Source of the DNA: Sporichthya sp.
GTDB taxonomy: Bacteria; Actinomycetota; Actinomycetes; Sporichthyales; Sporichthyaceae
Assembly (NCBI RefSeq): GCF_013815995.1
Contig: NZ_JACDFE010000013.1
Span: 1-36,388, forward strand
Direction: 5' to 3'
Length of the DNA stretch: 36,388 bases
The translations under genes and the position numbers were made by a program. Of this stretch, positions 14,001-22,850 are shown one piece after another (the first letter of the stretch is position 1; each line of letters opens with the position of its first letter). Under the pieces are notes generated by a model that ran no database searches, was not told the origin of the DNA, and saw only the letters and a program-made list of their open reading frames with translations.

Positions 14001-15061
14001 CCCGGATCCGGGTCATCGCGGCCGGCGCGCTGTTGGCGGCGATCCTGGCCGGGCTCGCGGTGTGGCTGAGTTTGCGCCGGCTGGTCCTGGGGCCCTTGGA
14101 CCGGCTCGGCACCGAGACCCGGGTGGTGGCCGGCGGCGAGTTCGGCCGGCCGGTGACCGTCGACGGGCCGATCGAGGTCCGCCGACTGGGCGGCGACGTC
14201 GAGGCCATGCGCCGGCAGCTGGCCGAGTCGCTCGTCGAGGCGCGGCGGGCCGAAGAGGAAGCGCGGCGGGCCGAGGAGGAGGTGCGGGCCCAGGCCGAGA
14301 TGCTGGTGGCCCAGACCGACGACCTGCGCCGGTCCAACGAGGAGCTCGAGCAGTTCGCCTACGTCGCCTCGCACGACCTGCAGGAGCCGCTGCGTAAGGT
14401 CGCCAGCTTCTGTCAGATGCTGCAGCGCCGCTACCAGGGACAGCTGGACGAGCGGGCCGACCAGTACATCGAGTTCGCCGTCGACGGCGCCAAGCGGATG
14501 CAGCAGCTGATCAACGATCTGCTGGCCTTCTCCCGGGTCGGGCGCGCCACGGAACGCCTGGTGCCGGTGGACACCGGGCTCGCCGCCCAGCACGCTCTGG
14601 ACGCACTGGGCGCGGCGACCGAGGAGACCCAGGCCGAGATCGAGATCGGGCCGCTGCCGACCGTGCCCGGCGACGACGCGCTGCTGACCCAGGTGTTCCA
14701 GAACCTGATCGGCAACGCCATCAAGTTCCGCGCGCCGGACCGGTCCGCCAAGGTGTCGATCACCGCGGAACAGGAGGACGAGTTCTGGCACTTCCGCTGC
14801 GAGGACAACGGGATCGGGATCGACGCGCAGTACGCCGATCGCATCTTCGTCATCTTCCAGCGGCTGCACGCCAAGGAGGAGTACACCGGGACCGGGATCG
14901 GCCTGTCCCTCTGTAAGAAGATCGTCGAGTACCACGGTGGGCGGATCTGGCTGGACACCGAACGCAACGGTGACCCGGGCAGCGTCGTGCACTGGACGTT
15001 GCCAGTCGCACCAGCCCCCGTCAGCCTCGCGACCACTGCGGTCGCCGAAAGGAAGGTGTGA
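13748..15061 (+). CDS. Sensor histidine kinase, HAMP-HisKA-HATPase, N-terminally truncated
   Basis: Residues 1-85 are the tail of a CHASE3-like extracytoplasmic sensor (P-R-V-T-A-E-L-D-E-I, R-W-R-A-D-Y-A). One membrane helix is at 87-107, then HAMP, a coiled coil rich in A-E-E-E/A-R-R (163-200) and HisKA with phospho-acceptor His209 in A-S-H-D-L-Q-E-P-L. The HATPase_c N box is Q-N-L-I-G-N-A-I-K-F, G1 is D-N-G-I-G-I and G2 is G-T-G-I-G-L-S-L. Relatives have an N-terminal membrane helix and a full CHASE3 domain; both are missing here. GTG 13748 is preceded by GGGGG at 7 bases. The gene is three bases from the response regulator, its likely partner. The kinase core is complete and may be constitutively active or mislocalised. 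Confidence 0.82.
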   Translation: MLGSSPRVTAELDEIQAAGERWRADYASVSIAAVAATPADQKLEKLPEKLGRERFNAVRARVDELAASLAGERVLARDRVLDEMTRIRVIAAGALLAAILAGLAVWLSLRRLVLGPLDRLGTETRVVAGGEFGRPVTVDGPIEVRRLGGDVEAMRRQLAESLVEARRAEEEARRAEEEVRAQAEMLVAQTDDLRRSNEELEQFAYVASHDLQEPLRKVASFCQMLQRRYQGQLDERADQYIEFAVDGAKRMQQLINDLLAFSRVGRATERLVPVDTGLAAQHALDALGAATEETQAEIEIGPLPTVPGDDALLTQVFQNLIGNAIKFRAPDRSAKVSITAEQEDEFWHFRCEDNGIGIDAQYADRIFVIFQRLHAKEEYTGTGIGLSLCKKIVEYHGGRIWLDTERNGDPGSVVHWTLPVAPAPVSLATTAVAERKV

Positions 15062-15064
15062 CCC

Positions 15065-15499
15065 ATGGTTGCCGACCTGATCGAGGTCCTGCTCGTCGAG
15101 GACGACCCGGGCGACGTGCTGATGACGAAGGAAGCCTTCGCCGACAACAAGGTGAAGAACAACCTCAGCGTGGTCACCGGCGGCGTGGAGGCGCTGGCCT
15201 TCCTGCGCCGCGAGGGCAGGTACTCCGACGCGCCGTACCCGGACATGATCCTGCTCGACCTCAACCTGCCCAAAAAGGACGGCCGGGAGGTTCTGGCGGA
15301 GATCAAGGCCGACCCGAAGCTCGCGCACATCCCGGTGGTCGTGCTCACCACCTCCGGCGCGCACGAGGACATCCTGGGCAGCTACCGCCTGCACGCGAAC
15401 GCCTACGTCACCAAGCCGGTCGACTTCGAGCAGTTCATCAAGGTGGTACGTCAGATCGATGACTTCTTCGTAGGCGTCGTCAAGCTGCCCAGGCCCTGA
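15065..15499 (+). CDS. Single-domain response regulator (Rcp1/CheY type)
   Basis: A 144-residue receiver without an output domain. Acidic pocket V-E-D-D (12-14), phospho-acceptor Asp65 in [11 protein letters not shown], Thr/Ser in L-T-T-S about 95-97, Lys117 in V-T-K-P. The D-L-N-L-P-K-K-D-G form is typical of the Rcp1-like regulators encoded beside H-D-L-Q-E-P-L kinases. It begins three bases after the kinase stop and should be co-transcribed. It probably relays phosphate or acts through protein contacts. No terminator is seen before thrS, 95 bases on. Confidence 0.9.
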   Translation: MVADLIEVLLVEDDPGDVLMTKEAFADNKVKNNLSVVTGGVEALAFLRREGRYSDAPYPDMILLDLNLPKKDGREVLAEIKADPKLAHIPVVVLTTSGAHEDILGSYRLHANAYVTKPVDFEQFIKVVRQIDDFFVGVVKLPRP

Positions 15500-15594
15500 C
15501 CCCAGAAAGTCGGGAGAGGAGCCCGGGCCGACCTGGATAGCATCGGTGGCTGCCCGGAACTCCGGGTGACCAGCTGAGTAGTCAGGAGCACGCC

Positions 15595-17571
15595 GTGTCC
15601 GAGGTCAGCATCAGCATCATCGATGGGGCCGCCGGAGCGCAGCGATCGGTGCCGGCCGGGACGACCGCGGCCGAGCTCTTCGCCGAGGACCGGGCGGTGA
15701 TCGCAGCCCGGGTCAACGGCGCGCAGCGCGACCTGGCCCACGTGCTCGACGCGGGCGACGAGGTCGCCGGGATCCGCAACGACGAGCCCGACGGGCTGGC
15801 GATCGTGCGGCACTCCGCGGCGCACGTGCTCGCGCAGGCCGTGCAGGAGCTGTTCCCGAAGTCCAAGCTCGGCATCGGCCCGCCGATCGAGAACGGCTTC
15901 TACTACGACTTCGACGTCGAGACCCCGTTCACCCCGGACGACCTCAAGCGCATCGAGAAGCGCATGCAGGAGCTCATCAAGGCGCGGCAGACCTTCAGCC
16001 GCCGTGAGGTCTCCGACGACGAGGCGCGCGCCGAGCTTGCCGACGAGCCGTACAAGCTCGAGCTGATCGGGCTCAAGGGTTCCGGCGCGGGCGATGCGGG
16101 CGAGGGTGCCGAGGTCGAGGTCGGCGCCGGCCAGCTCACCATCTACGACAACCACCGCAAGGACGGCTCGCTGGCCTGGAAGGACCTGTGCCGCGGACCG
16201 CACGTGCCGCAGATGGGCGACATCCCGGCGTTCAAGTTGATGCGCAGCGCCGCCGCCTACTGGCGCGGCAGCGAGAAGAACCCGATGCTGCAGCGCGTCT
16301 ACGGCACCGCCTGGGAATCCCGCGACGCGCTCAAGGACTACCAGACCCGCCTCGAGGAGGCGGCCAAGCGCGACCATCGCAAGCTCGGCGCCGAGCTGGA
16401 TCTGTTCTCCTTCCCGGACGAGATCGGCTCCGGCCTGGCCGTCTTCCACCCCAAGGGCGGCACCATCCGCCGGGTCATGGAGGACTACTCGCGTCAGAAG
16501 CACATCGAGGGCGGCTACGAGTTCGTCAACACCCCGCACATCACCAAGGCCCAGCTCTTCGAGACCTCAGGTCACCTCGAGTGGTACGCCGAGGGCATGT
16601 TCGCGCCGATGCAGATGGACGGCGCCGACTACTACCTCAAGCCGATGAACTGCCCGTTCCACAACCTGATCTTCCGCTCGAGCGGGCGGTCGTATCGCGA
16701 GCTGCCGCTGCGACTCTTCGAGTTCGGCACCGTGTACCGCAACGAAAAGTCCGGCGTCGTGCACGGCCTGACCCGGGCCCGCGGTTTCACCCAGGACGAC
16801 GCGCACATCTACTGCACCCGCGGGCAGATGCGCGACGAACTCACCACCACGTTGCGCTTCGTGCTCGACCTGCTGCGCGACTACGGGCTGAACGACTTCT
16901 ACCTCGAGCTCTCGACCAAGGACCCGGTCAAGTTCGTCGGCTCCGCCGAGGACTGGGCCGAGGCGACCGAGGTGCTGCGCGAGGTCGCGGTCAGCGAGGG
17001 TCTCGAGCTGGTGATGGACTCCGGTGGCGCCGCGTTCTACGGGCCGAAGATCTCGGTGCAGGCCAAGGACGCGATCGGGCGCACCTGGCAGATGTCGACC
17101 ATCCAGTTGGACTTCAACCTGCCCGAGCGCTTCGAGCTGGAGTTCCAGTCCGCCGACGGCTCGCGGCAGCGGCCGGTCATGATCCACCGTGCGCTGTTCG
17201 GGTCGATCGAGCGCTTCTTCGGGGTGCTCGTGGAGCACTACGCGGGCGCGTTCCCGCCCTGGCTCGCGCCGGTACAGGCTGTCGGCATCCCGATCGCCGA
17301 CGAGCACCTGCCCTACCTGCGGGAAGTCGCGGCCCAGTTGCGCGCGCAGGGCATCCGGGTCGAGGTCGATGACGCCGACGACCGGATGCAGAAGAAGATC
17401 CGCAACGCGCAGAAGCAGAAGATTCCGTTCATGATGCTGGCCGGAGACGAAGACGTGGCTGCCGGCGCGGTCAGCTTCCGGTACCGCAGTGGCGAGCAGA
17501 AGAACACCGTCCCGGTGGCCGACGCGATCGCCGAGATCGTCGCGGCCGTGCGGGACCGCGTGCAGGTATGA
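15595..17571 (+). CDS. thrS: Threonyl-tRNA synthetase
   Basis: A class II synthetase of 658 residues that charges tRNA-Thr. Order of domains: TGS (1-60); the second, editing domain (tRNA_SAD) with its H-S-A-A-H-V-L-A motif and the later C-R-G-P-H; catalytic core with M-N-C-P-F-H and [12 protein letters not shown]-terminal anticodon-binding domain from P-P-W-L-A-P-V-Q. Zinc ligands are the Cys of M-N-C-P-F, the His of V-V-H-G-L-T-R-A-R and the His of M-I-H-R-A. Start GTG 15595 has AGGAG seven bases upstream. It opens the conserved block with the HIT gene 13 bases downstream. No T-box was recognised in the 95-base leader. Confidence 0.97.
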   Translation: MSEVSISIIDGAAGAQRSVPAGTTAAELFAEDRAVIAARVNGAQRDLAHVLDAGDEVAGIRNDEPDGLAIVRHSAAHVLAQAVQELFPKSKLGIGPPIENGFYYDFDVETPFTPDDLKRIEKRMQELIKARQTFSRREVSDDEARAELADEPYKLELIGLKGSGAGDAGEGAEVEVGAGQLTIYDNHRKDGSLAWKDLCRGPHVPQMGDIPAFKLMRSAAAYWRGSEKNPMLQRVYGTAWESRDALKDYQTRLEEAAKRDHRKLGAELDLFSFPDEIGSGLAVFHPKGGTIRRVMEDYSRQKHIEGGYEFVNTPHITKAQLFETSGHLEWYAEGMFAPMQMDGADYYLKPMNCPFHNLIFRSSGRSYRELPLRLFEFGTVYRNEKSGVVHGLTRARGFTQDDAHIYCTRGQMRDELTTTLRFVLDLLRDYGLNDFYLELSTKDPVKFVGSAEDWAEATEVLREVAVSEGLELVMDSGGAAFYGPKISVQAKDAIGRTWQMSTIQLDFNLPERFELEFQSADGSRQRPVMIHRALFGSIERFFGVLVEHYAGAFPPWLAPVQAVGIPIADEHLPYLREVAAQLRAQGIRVEVDDADDRMQKKIRNAQKQKIPFMMLAGDEDVAAGAVSFRYRSGEQKNTVPVADAIAEIVAAVRDRVQV

Positions 17572-17584
17572 ACGGTCAGGCCTG

Positions 17585-18145
17585 ATGGAGCGTCAGGAGC
17601 AGGACGGGGCCGGCGTCGCTGATTCGTTCGGGCGGCTGTGGACTCCGCACCGGATGGCCTACATCAAAGGCGAGAACCGGGCGGAGGGGCACGAGCCCGA
17701 GGGCTGCCCGTTCTGCCGTATCCCGACCCTGACCGATGACGACGGGCTGATCCTGCGGCGCGGTAAGACGGCCTACGCGGTGCTCAACCTGTACCCGTAC
17801 AACCCCGGGCACCTCATGGTGGTGCCGGTCCGCCACGTCGCGGACTACGCCGAGCTGGACGCGGCCGAGTCGGCCGAGGTGGCCGAGTTGACCCGCCAGG
17901 CGCTGGTCGCGCTGCGGACCGCCACCGGCGCGCACGGGTTCAACGTCGGGATGAATCTGGGCACGGTGGCCGGCGCCGGCATCGCCGCGCACCTGCACCA
18001 GCACGTGGTGCCGCGCTGGGGCGGGGACACGAACTTCATGCCGGTGGTCGGGCACACCAAGGTGCTGCCACAACTGCTGGGGGAGACCCGCGAGATCCTC
18101 GCCGCCGCCTGGCCGGTCGACGACACCACCGCCTGGGGTCCCTGA
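17585..18145 (+). CDS. HIT-family nucleotide hydrolase/phosphorylase (Ap4A-type)
   Basis: A 186-residue histidine-triad protein. The triad is H-L-H-Q-H-V-V at residues 136-142, with His138 the expected nucleophile. C-P-F-C at 41-44 may take part in metal binding or structure. N-L-Y-P-Y-N-P-G-H-L-M-V-V-P is the usual substrate-binding segment. It matches the mycobacterial Rv2613c group, described as Ap4A phosphorylase, which also lies next to thrS and pgsA. The substrate is inferred from that group. ATG 17585 is used; longer starts would overlap thrS. Probably co-transcribed with thrS. Confidence 0.88.
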   Translation: MERQEQDGAGVADSFGRLWTPHRMAYIKGENRAEGHEPEGCPFCRIPTLTDDDGLILRRGKTAYAVLNLYPYNPGHLMVVPVRHVADYAELDAAESAEVAELTRQALVALRTATGAHGFNVGMNLGTVAGAGIAAHLHQHVVPRWGGDTNFMPVVGHTKVLPQLLGETREILAAAWPVDDTTAWGP

Positions 18146-18155
18146 CCGCGCCCGC

Positions 18156-18199
18156 CCACAACGGATGTCATCCGCAGCTGCCACAACGGATGTCATCCG
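18156..18199. repeat. Two 19-base direct repeats, each with a GGATG-T-CATCC palindrome
   Basis: ccacaacggatgtcatccg occurs at 18156-18174 and 18181-18199, a 25-base period. Each copy contains the odd palindrome GGATGTCATCC. They lie 88-131 bases ahead of the wax-ester synthase start and upstream of a candidate -10, the place of a tandem operator. The cognate regulator is unknown. Confidence 0.75.
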
Positions 18200-18252
18200 G
18201 AGCGCACCAAGATGGTCACAAGGGTGTTACTGGGCCGTCACTCTGCGGAGCC

Positions 18253-18258
18253 TAGGGT
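18253..18258 (+). promoter_or_regulatory. Candidate -10 box of the wax-ester synthase gene
   Basis: TAGGGT is followed by a purine start about seven bases on (18265), then GGAAGGGGG and GTG 18287. The upstream TTACTG (18227) is 20 bases away, longer than ideal, so activation via the repeats at 18156-18199 is plausible. Confidence 0.4.
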
Positions 18259-18286
18259 GGGAGATCGGATGGAAGGGGGCACCGCC

Positions 18287-19702
18287 GTGGCGAACTGGGC
18301 GCTGAGTCCCCTCGACATCTCGTTCCTCACCGTCGAGTCCGCCGCCATCCCGATGACCATCGGCGCGGTCGCCGTGCTGGCCGCCGAGCCCGAAGGCGCC
18401 ACCGACCGTTGGCCGCTGATCGAACTGCTCCGGACCCGGGCGACCGAGATTCCCCGGCTGCGCCGCAAACTGCGATCCGAGCTGTTCCCGCCGGTGAGCG
18501 CCAGCTGGGCCGAGGATCGCGCTTTCCGCGCCGATGCGCACGTGCGCCTTCATCACACGGTGGGCGGGGGCGGGTCGGAGGAGTTGAACTCCTGGATCGC
18601 CCGGATCATGAGTCAGCGGCTGGACCGCTCCCGGCCACTCTGGGAGCTCCACGTCCTGGACGGGCTGGCCGACGGCCGCGCGGCCATGCTGCTCAAGGTG
18701 CACCACGCGTTCCTGGACGGCCTTGGGGTCGGCGCGCTGGCGTATGCCCTGGCCGACGGCGGGTCGCCGGACAAGGTGCCCGCACCGGCCGGAACCAACG
18801 GCACGGCCAACGGTTCCGCCGGCGGGAACGGTCACCACGGCTTGCCGAGGTTCGACCCCGGCAAGCTGCTGGGCCCGTTGGCCGGGCTCGCGGACCCGCC
18901 GGCCCTGGCCCGCACGGCGGCTCGGGCGCTGTCCACCGCGACCGGCGTCATCACCCACATGAGCACTGCGGGGCCAGGCTTCCCGTTCGACACCGTGGTC
19001 TCTCCTGCCCGCGGCTTCGCGACCAGTTCGGTGGCCCTGGAGGACCTGCGCGGGCTGCGGACGCTGTGCGGGGGCAGTGTGAACGACATCGGCATCGGCG
19101 TCCTGTCCGGCGCCCTGCGGTCGTGGCTCGAGCTGCATCATTACCGGCCCGATGACACGCGGCTCCGCGCGCTGGTCCCGGTCGGCCGGGCGCGCTCAGG
19201 CAACGACGGCTCGGGCAATCACTTCTCCGCGTTCCTGCTGCACCTGCCGGTGCACCTCGCCGACCCGATCGAGCGGTTGCGCTTCGTGGCCGGGGAGATG
19301 GCCCGACACCGGGCCGCCGGTGCTGAGGGCGGTGCCGGTGCGCTGGCCGGGCTGACCAACCTGATGCCGGCCGCGGCAGTCCGTCTCGGCGGCCCGATGC
19401 TGGCCGGCGCCGCCTCGAAGCTGTTCGACATGCTGGTCACGACGGTGCCGGTGCCGCGTCCGCTCGCGATCGGTGGCTGCGCAGTCAACGAGATCTACGC
19501 GTTGACTCCGCTCGGCCCGAACCAGCCGCTCGCGATCGGCTGCTCCAGCTACGCCGGCCGGATGCACTACGGCTTCACCGTCGACCCGATCGTGGTACCC
19601 AACCCGGAACAGCTGGCCGCGGCGATCCCCGCCCAGCTGGCCGTCGTGCGCACCATCGCCGGCCTGCGCGCCCCCGCCGTCAAGGTTCCCGCCCCGCGCT
19701 GA
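18287..19702 (+). CDS. Wax ester synthase / diacylglycerol acyltransferase (WS/DGAT)
   Basis: This acyl-CoA-dependent acyltransferase esterifies fatty alcohols or diacylglycerol, making storage lipid. The catalytic motif H-H-A-F-L-D-G is at residues 139-145 of the GTG 18287 form. The usual surrounding blocks are also there: L-S-P-L-D at the N-terminus, R-P-L-W-E-L-H before the motif, and S-V-N-D-I-G-I-G-V-L-S-G-A-L-R in the second half. Length 471 residues is normal. A Gly/Asn-rich linker (about 168-184) separates the halves. GTG 18287 is preferred because GGAAGGGGG lies 8 bases upstream; ATG 18269 is an alternative. It sits between the HIT gene and the EF-G2 gene, inside a block where other actinobacteria have thrS-HIT-pgsA directly, so it was probably inserted here. 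Confidence 0.9.
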   Translation: MANWALSPLDISFLTVESAAIPMTIGAVAVLAAEPEGATDRWPLIELLRTRATEIPRLRRKLRSELFPPVSASWAEDRAFRADAHVRLHHTVGGGGSEELNSWIARIMSQRLDRSRPLWELHVLDGLADGRAAMLLKVHHAFLDGLGVGALAYALADGGSPDKVPAPAGTNGTANGSAGGNGHHGLPRFDPGKLLGPLAGLADPPALARTAARALSTATGVITHMSTAGPGFPFDTVVSPARGFATSSVALEDLRGLRTLCGGSVNDIGIGVLSGALRSWLELHHYRPDDTRLRALVPVGRARSGNDGSGNHFSAFLLHLPVHLADPIERLRFVAGEMARHRAAGAEGGAGALAGLTNLMPAAAVRLGGPMLAGAASKLFDMLVTTVPVPRPLAIGGCAVNEIYALTPLGPNQPLAIGCSSYAGRMHYGFTVDPIVVPNPEQLAAAIPAQLAVVRTIAGLRAPAVKVPAPR

Positions 19703-19714
19703 ACGGCCGCGGTG

Positions 19715-19746
19715 TCCGCGCATCCATGAGCTCATGGATGCGCGGA
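19715..19746. terminator. 32-bp perfect palindrome between convergent genes
   Basis: tccgcgcatccatgag is followed directly by its exact reverse complement ctcatggatgcgcgga, no spacer. A 13-base copy of the right arm (tcatggatgcgcg) recurs at 19792-19804, with a cgcatgcatgcg palindrome between. It lies 12 bases after the wax-ester synthase stop and 69 bases beyond the EF-G2 stop. It probably terminates both transcripts, but the extra copies are unexplained. Confidence 0.65.
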
Positions 19747-19815
19747 ACCGCGCGACACGCCGGGAAATGCCGCGCATGCATGCGGGTGTGGTCATGGATG
19801 CGCGAAACGGAGGAG

Positions 19816-21969
19816 TTAGTCCGCGGCGCGCACCTTCTCCGCGATGTGCGAGGGCATCGGCTCGTGCCGCACGTAGGTGCGGCTGAACGTGCCGGTGCCG
19901 TGCGAGAGGGAGCGCAGGTCGACGGCGTAACGGGACATCTCCAGCTGCGGCACCTCGGCCATCACCTTGGTCCGTCCGCTGCTGCCGACCGGTTCGCTGC
20001 CGAGCACCCGGCCGCGCCGGGTCGAGAAGTCGCCCATGATGGCGCCGACGTAGTCGTCGGCGACGATCACCGCGACCTCGTCCACCGGCTCCAGCAACGA
20101 CACGTTGCCCTTCTCGGCGGCGTCCTTGAGCGCCAGGGCGCCGGCGGTCTGGAACGCCATGTCGGAGGAGTCGACGCTGTGCGCCTTGCCGTCGTGCAGG
20201 GTCACCCGGATGTCCTGCACCGCGTACCCGGCGACGACGCCGCGCTCCATCTGCGCGCGCACGCCCTTCTCCACCGACGGGATGAACTGGCGGGGCACCG
20301 AACCGCCGACGACCTTGTCGACGAACTCGAAACCCGCGCCCGAGGGCAGCGGCTCGACCTTGATGTCGCAGACCGCGTACTGGCCGTGCCCACCGGACTG
20401 CTTGACGTGGCGCCCGTGCCCGCCGGCCTCCGCGGAGAACGTCTCGCGCAGCGCCACCTTGACCGGGACCGTGTCCACCGCGACGCCGTACCGGTTCGTG
20501 AGGCGATCGAGCAGGACGTCGAGGTGTGCCTCGCCCATGCACCAGAGCACCAGCTGGTGGGTGTCGACGTTGTGCTCCAGGCGCAGCGTCGGGTCCTCGG
20601 CGAGCAGCCGGTTCAGGCCCTGGGAGAGCTTGTCCTCATCGGCCTTGGAGTGCGCCACCACCGCGATCGGGAGCAGCGGCTCGGGCATTGTCCACGGCTG
20701 CATGAGCAGCGGCGCGTCCTTGTCCGAGAGGGTGTCGCCGGTCTCGGCCCGGGTCAGTTTCGCCACCGCGACCACGTCCCCGGCCACCGCGGACTGGATC
20801 ACCCGCTGCGTCTTACCCAGCGGACAGGTCAGGGCGCCGATCTTCTCGTCGACGTCGTGGTCGTCGTGCCCGCGGTCGGAGAGGAAGTGCCCGGAGACGT
20901 GGACGGTGGCGTCCGCGGTCAGCGTGCCGGAGAAGATCCGGATCAGCGAGATCTTGCCGACGTAGGGGTCGGACGTGGTCTTCACGACCTCGGCCACCAA
21001 CGGGCCGTTCGGGTCGCAGCTCAGTTCCGGGCCCGCGGTGCCGTCGAGGGCGGTGACCGAGGGAACCCGGTGCTCCAGCGGCGAGGGGAAGGCCTGGGTC
21101 ATGATCTCGATCAGTTCGGCCATGCCGACGCCGTTCATCGGGTTCACCGGGAGGACCGGGTAGAAGGATCCGCGGGCCACCGCGGTCTCCAGGTCGTCGA
21201 TGAACACCTTGAGGTCGATGTGCTCGCCACCGAGGTAGCGGTCCATCAGGGTCTCGTCCTCGCTCTCGGCGATGATGCCCTCGATGAACGCGTTGCGGGC
21301 GTCATCGATCTCGAGCTTGAGATCGTCGGACGCCTCGGAAGAGGTGCGCTTGCCGCCGGAGTAGTCGTAGACGCACTGCGAGAGCAGACCGACCAGGCCC
21401 GTCTGCACCCCGTCCGCGCTGAGACGCGGGAGGTAGGCGGGCAGCACGTTGTCACCGAATGCGTCCTGGCACATGGCCAAGACCCCGTCGTAGTCGGTGC
21501 GCCCGTTGTCGAGCTTGGTGACGACGACCGCCCGGGGCACTTCCACGGCGGCGCACTCGTCCCAGAGCATCTTCGTGGTGCCGTCGATGTCCTCGGCGGC
21601 GGAGATGATGAAGACGGCCGCGTCCGCGGCCCGCAGGCCCGCGCGCAGGTCGCCGACGTAGTCCGCGTACCCGGGGGTGTCGAGCAGATTGACCTTGATC
21701 GCGCCGTCGGCCTGGTCGACCAGGATCGGCTCGAGGGAGAGGTTCACCGAGCGCTGCTGGCGGATCTCGGCCTCGTCGAAGTCGCTGACCGTGGTGCCGT
21801 CCTCGACCCGGCCCTGCCGGCTGAGATTGCCGGTGAAGAGGAGCAGGGACTCCACGAGAGTCGTCTTTCCTGACCCGGTATGGCCGACCAGGACCACGTT
21901 GCGGATCTTGCCCGGCTGGTCGGCCTCCGGTGCCCTGCCGGAGTTCGGGTTGTTCGACTTGTCGGCCAT
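19816..21969 (-). CDS. Elongation factor G-like protein EF-G2 (FusA2 type)
   Basis: A translational GTPase of 717 residues. G1 P-loop is G-H-T-G-S-G-K-T at 29-36; G3 is D-T-P-G-Y-A-D-Y; G4 reads T-K-L-D instead of N-K-x-D. Domains II-V follow, with the domain IV block G-G-H-G-Q-Y-A-V-C-D and the C-terminal G-T-G-T-F-S-R. The switch I segment around D-F-D-E-A-E-I-R-Q-Q-R-S is divergent from true EF-G. All this matches the actinobacterial EF-G2/FusA2 group (Rv0120c), whose physiological role is poorly defined and which does not replace EF-G. Start ATG 21969 has AGGAGG seven bases upstream. It is transcribed against the wax-ester synthase and divergent from pgsA. Confidence 0.92.
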   Translation of the reverse strand: MADKSNNPNSGRAPEADQPGKIRNVVLVGHTGSGKTTLVESLLLFTGNLSRQGRVEDGTTVSDFDEAEIRQQRSVNLSLEPILVDQADGAIKVNLLDTPGYADYVGDLRAGLRAADAAVFIISAAEDIDGTTKMLWDECAAVEVPRAVVVTKLDNGRTDYDGVLAMCQDAFGDNVLPAYLPRLSADGVQTGLVGLLSQCVYDYSGGKRTSSEASDDLKLEIDDARNAFIEGIIAESEDETLMDRYLGGEHIDLKVFIDDLETAVARGSFYPVLPVNPMNGVGMAELIEIMTQAFPSPLEHRVPSVTALDGTAGPELSCDPNGPLVAEVVKTTSDPYVGKISLIRIFSGTLTADATVHVSGHFLSDRGHDDHDVDEKIGALTCPLGKTQRVIQSAVAGDVVAVAKLTRAETGDTLSDKDAPLLMQPWTMPEPLLPIAVVAHSKADEDKLSQGLNRLLAEDPTLRLEHNVDTHQLVLWCMGEAHLDVLLDRLTNRYGVAVDTVPVKVALRETFSAEAGGHGRHVKQSGGHGQYAVCDIKVEPLPSGAGFEFVDKVVGGSVPRQFIPSVEKGVRAQMERGVVAGYAVQDIRVTLHDGKAHSVDSSDMAFQTAGALALKDAAEKGNVSLLEPVDEVAVIVADDYVGAIMGDFSTRRGRVLGSEPVGSSGRTKVMAEVPQLEMSRYAVDLRSLSHGTGTFSRTYVRHEPMPSHIAEKVRAAD

Positions 21970-22202
21970 GCGCCACCTCCTCGTGTCAGGGGGCGCGCAG
22001 TCCTTCCGGAGCTGGTGTCGGGGGCACCTTTCAGTGGAACAACGCGCCCGCGCGTCCTGTCACCTTCCTCCGAGATCCGGAGCGGGACAAGGGGGTCGGG
22101 GGCGATTTCCGCAGGTAAGGACGTGCGGGCGGCGTGGCCGTCCGGCCCCCGGGAGTCCGCTGACTACGATTGACGAGGCCGCGACCCCTTTCCGGGAGAA
22201 CA

Positions 22203-22850
22203 ATGCTCAACAAGTACGCGCGAGCGTTGTTCGGCCGGATCTTCACGCCGGTCGCGCGCGCTCTGGTGCGCGCCGGGATCAGCCCGGACGTGGTCACCAT
22301 CGTCGGCACCCTGGGCGTGATGGCCGGTGCCCTGCTCCTGTTCCCGCAGGGCGAGTTCTTCTGGGGGACGATAGTGATCACCGCCTTCGTCTTCTCCGAC
22401 ATCGTCGACGGGCTGATGGCACGGATGACCGAGCGCTCCTCGACCTGGGGCGCCTACCTGGACTCGACCCTGGACCGGTTCGGCGACGCCGCGGTCTTCG
22501 GCGGCTTGGCGATGTGGTTCGCCGGCGGCGGGAACAACGACCTGCTCTGCGCGCTGGCCCTGTACAACCTGGGCGCCGGGTCGATCGTCTCCTACGCCAA
22601 GGCCCGGGCCGAGGGTCTCGGGATGACCGCCAACGTCGGCATCGCAGAACGCTCGGACCGCCTGGCGCTCATCCTGGTCGCGACCGGCTTCCAGGGCATC
22701 GGGGTTCCCGGGGTGCAGCGCGCGGCGCTGATCATCCTGGCCGTCGCCAGCACCATCACCTTGTTCCAGCGGATCCTGATGGTGCGTAAGCAGGCACTGG
22801 CCGCCGAGCAGGCCTCCGATTCGAGCGCCTCCGATGCGGGTGCGGCATGA
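22203..22850 (+). CDS. pgsA: Phosphatidylinositol phosphate synthase (CDP-alcohol phosphatidyltransferase)
   Basis: A membrane enzyme of 215 residues that joins CDP-diacylglycerol to inositol phosphate, giving the lipid base of PIMs. The CDP-alcohol motif is complete: Asp69-Gly70-x2-Ala73-Arg74-x8-Gly83-x3-Asp87-x3-Asp91. Around it lie about six hydrophobic helices. Its place before a PIM acyltransferase and pimA decides the inositol-type over glycerol-type activity. ATG 22203 has GGGAGAA five bases upstream. The stop overlaps the next gene's start by four bases (ATGA), so translation is likely coupled. Confidence 0.93.
   Translation: MLNKYARALFGRIFTPVARALVRAGISPDVVTIVGTLGVMAGALLLFPQGEFFWGTIVITAFVFSDIVDGLMARMTERSSTWGAYLDSTLDRFGDAAVFGGLAMWFAGGGNNDLLCALALYNLGAGSIVSYAKARAEGLGMTANVGIAERSDRLALILVATGFQGIGVPGVQRAALIILAVASTITLFQRILMVRKQALAAEQASDSSASDAGAA

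Noticed and set aside
13652-15394. 580-codon minus-strand frame over the kinase operon
   Set aside because: Antisense shadow; the plus strand has clear kinase and receiver motifs.
15500-15594. Possible T-box leader of thrS
   Set aside because: No T-box sequence (tggnaccgcg-like) or specifier stem was recognisable.
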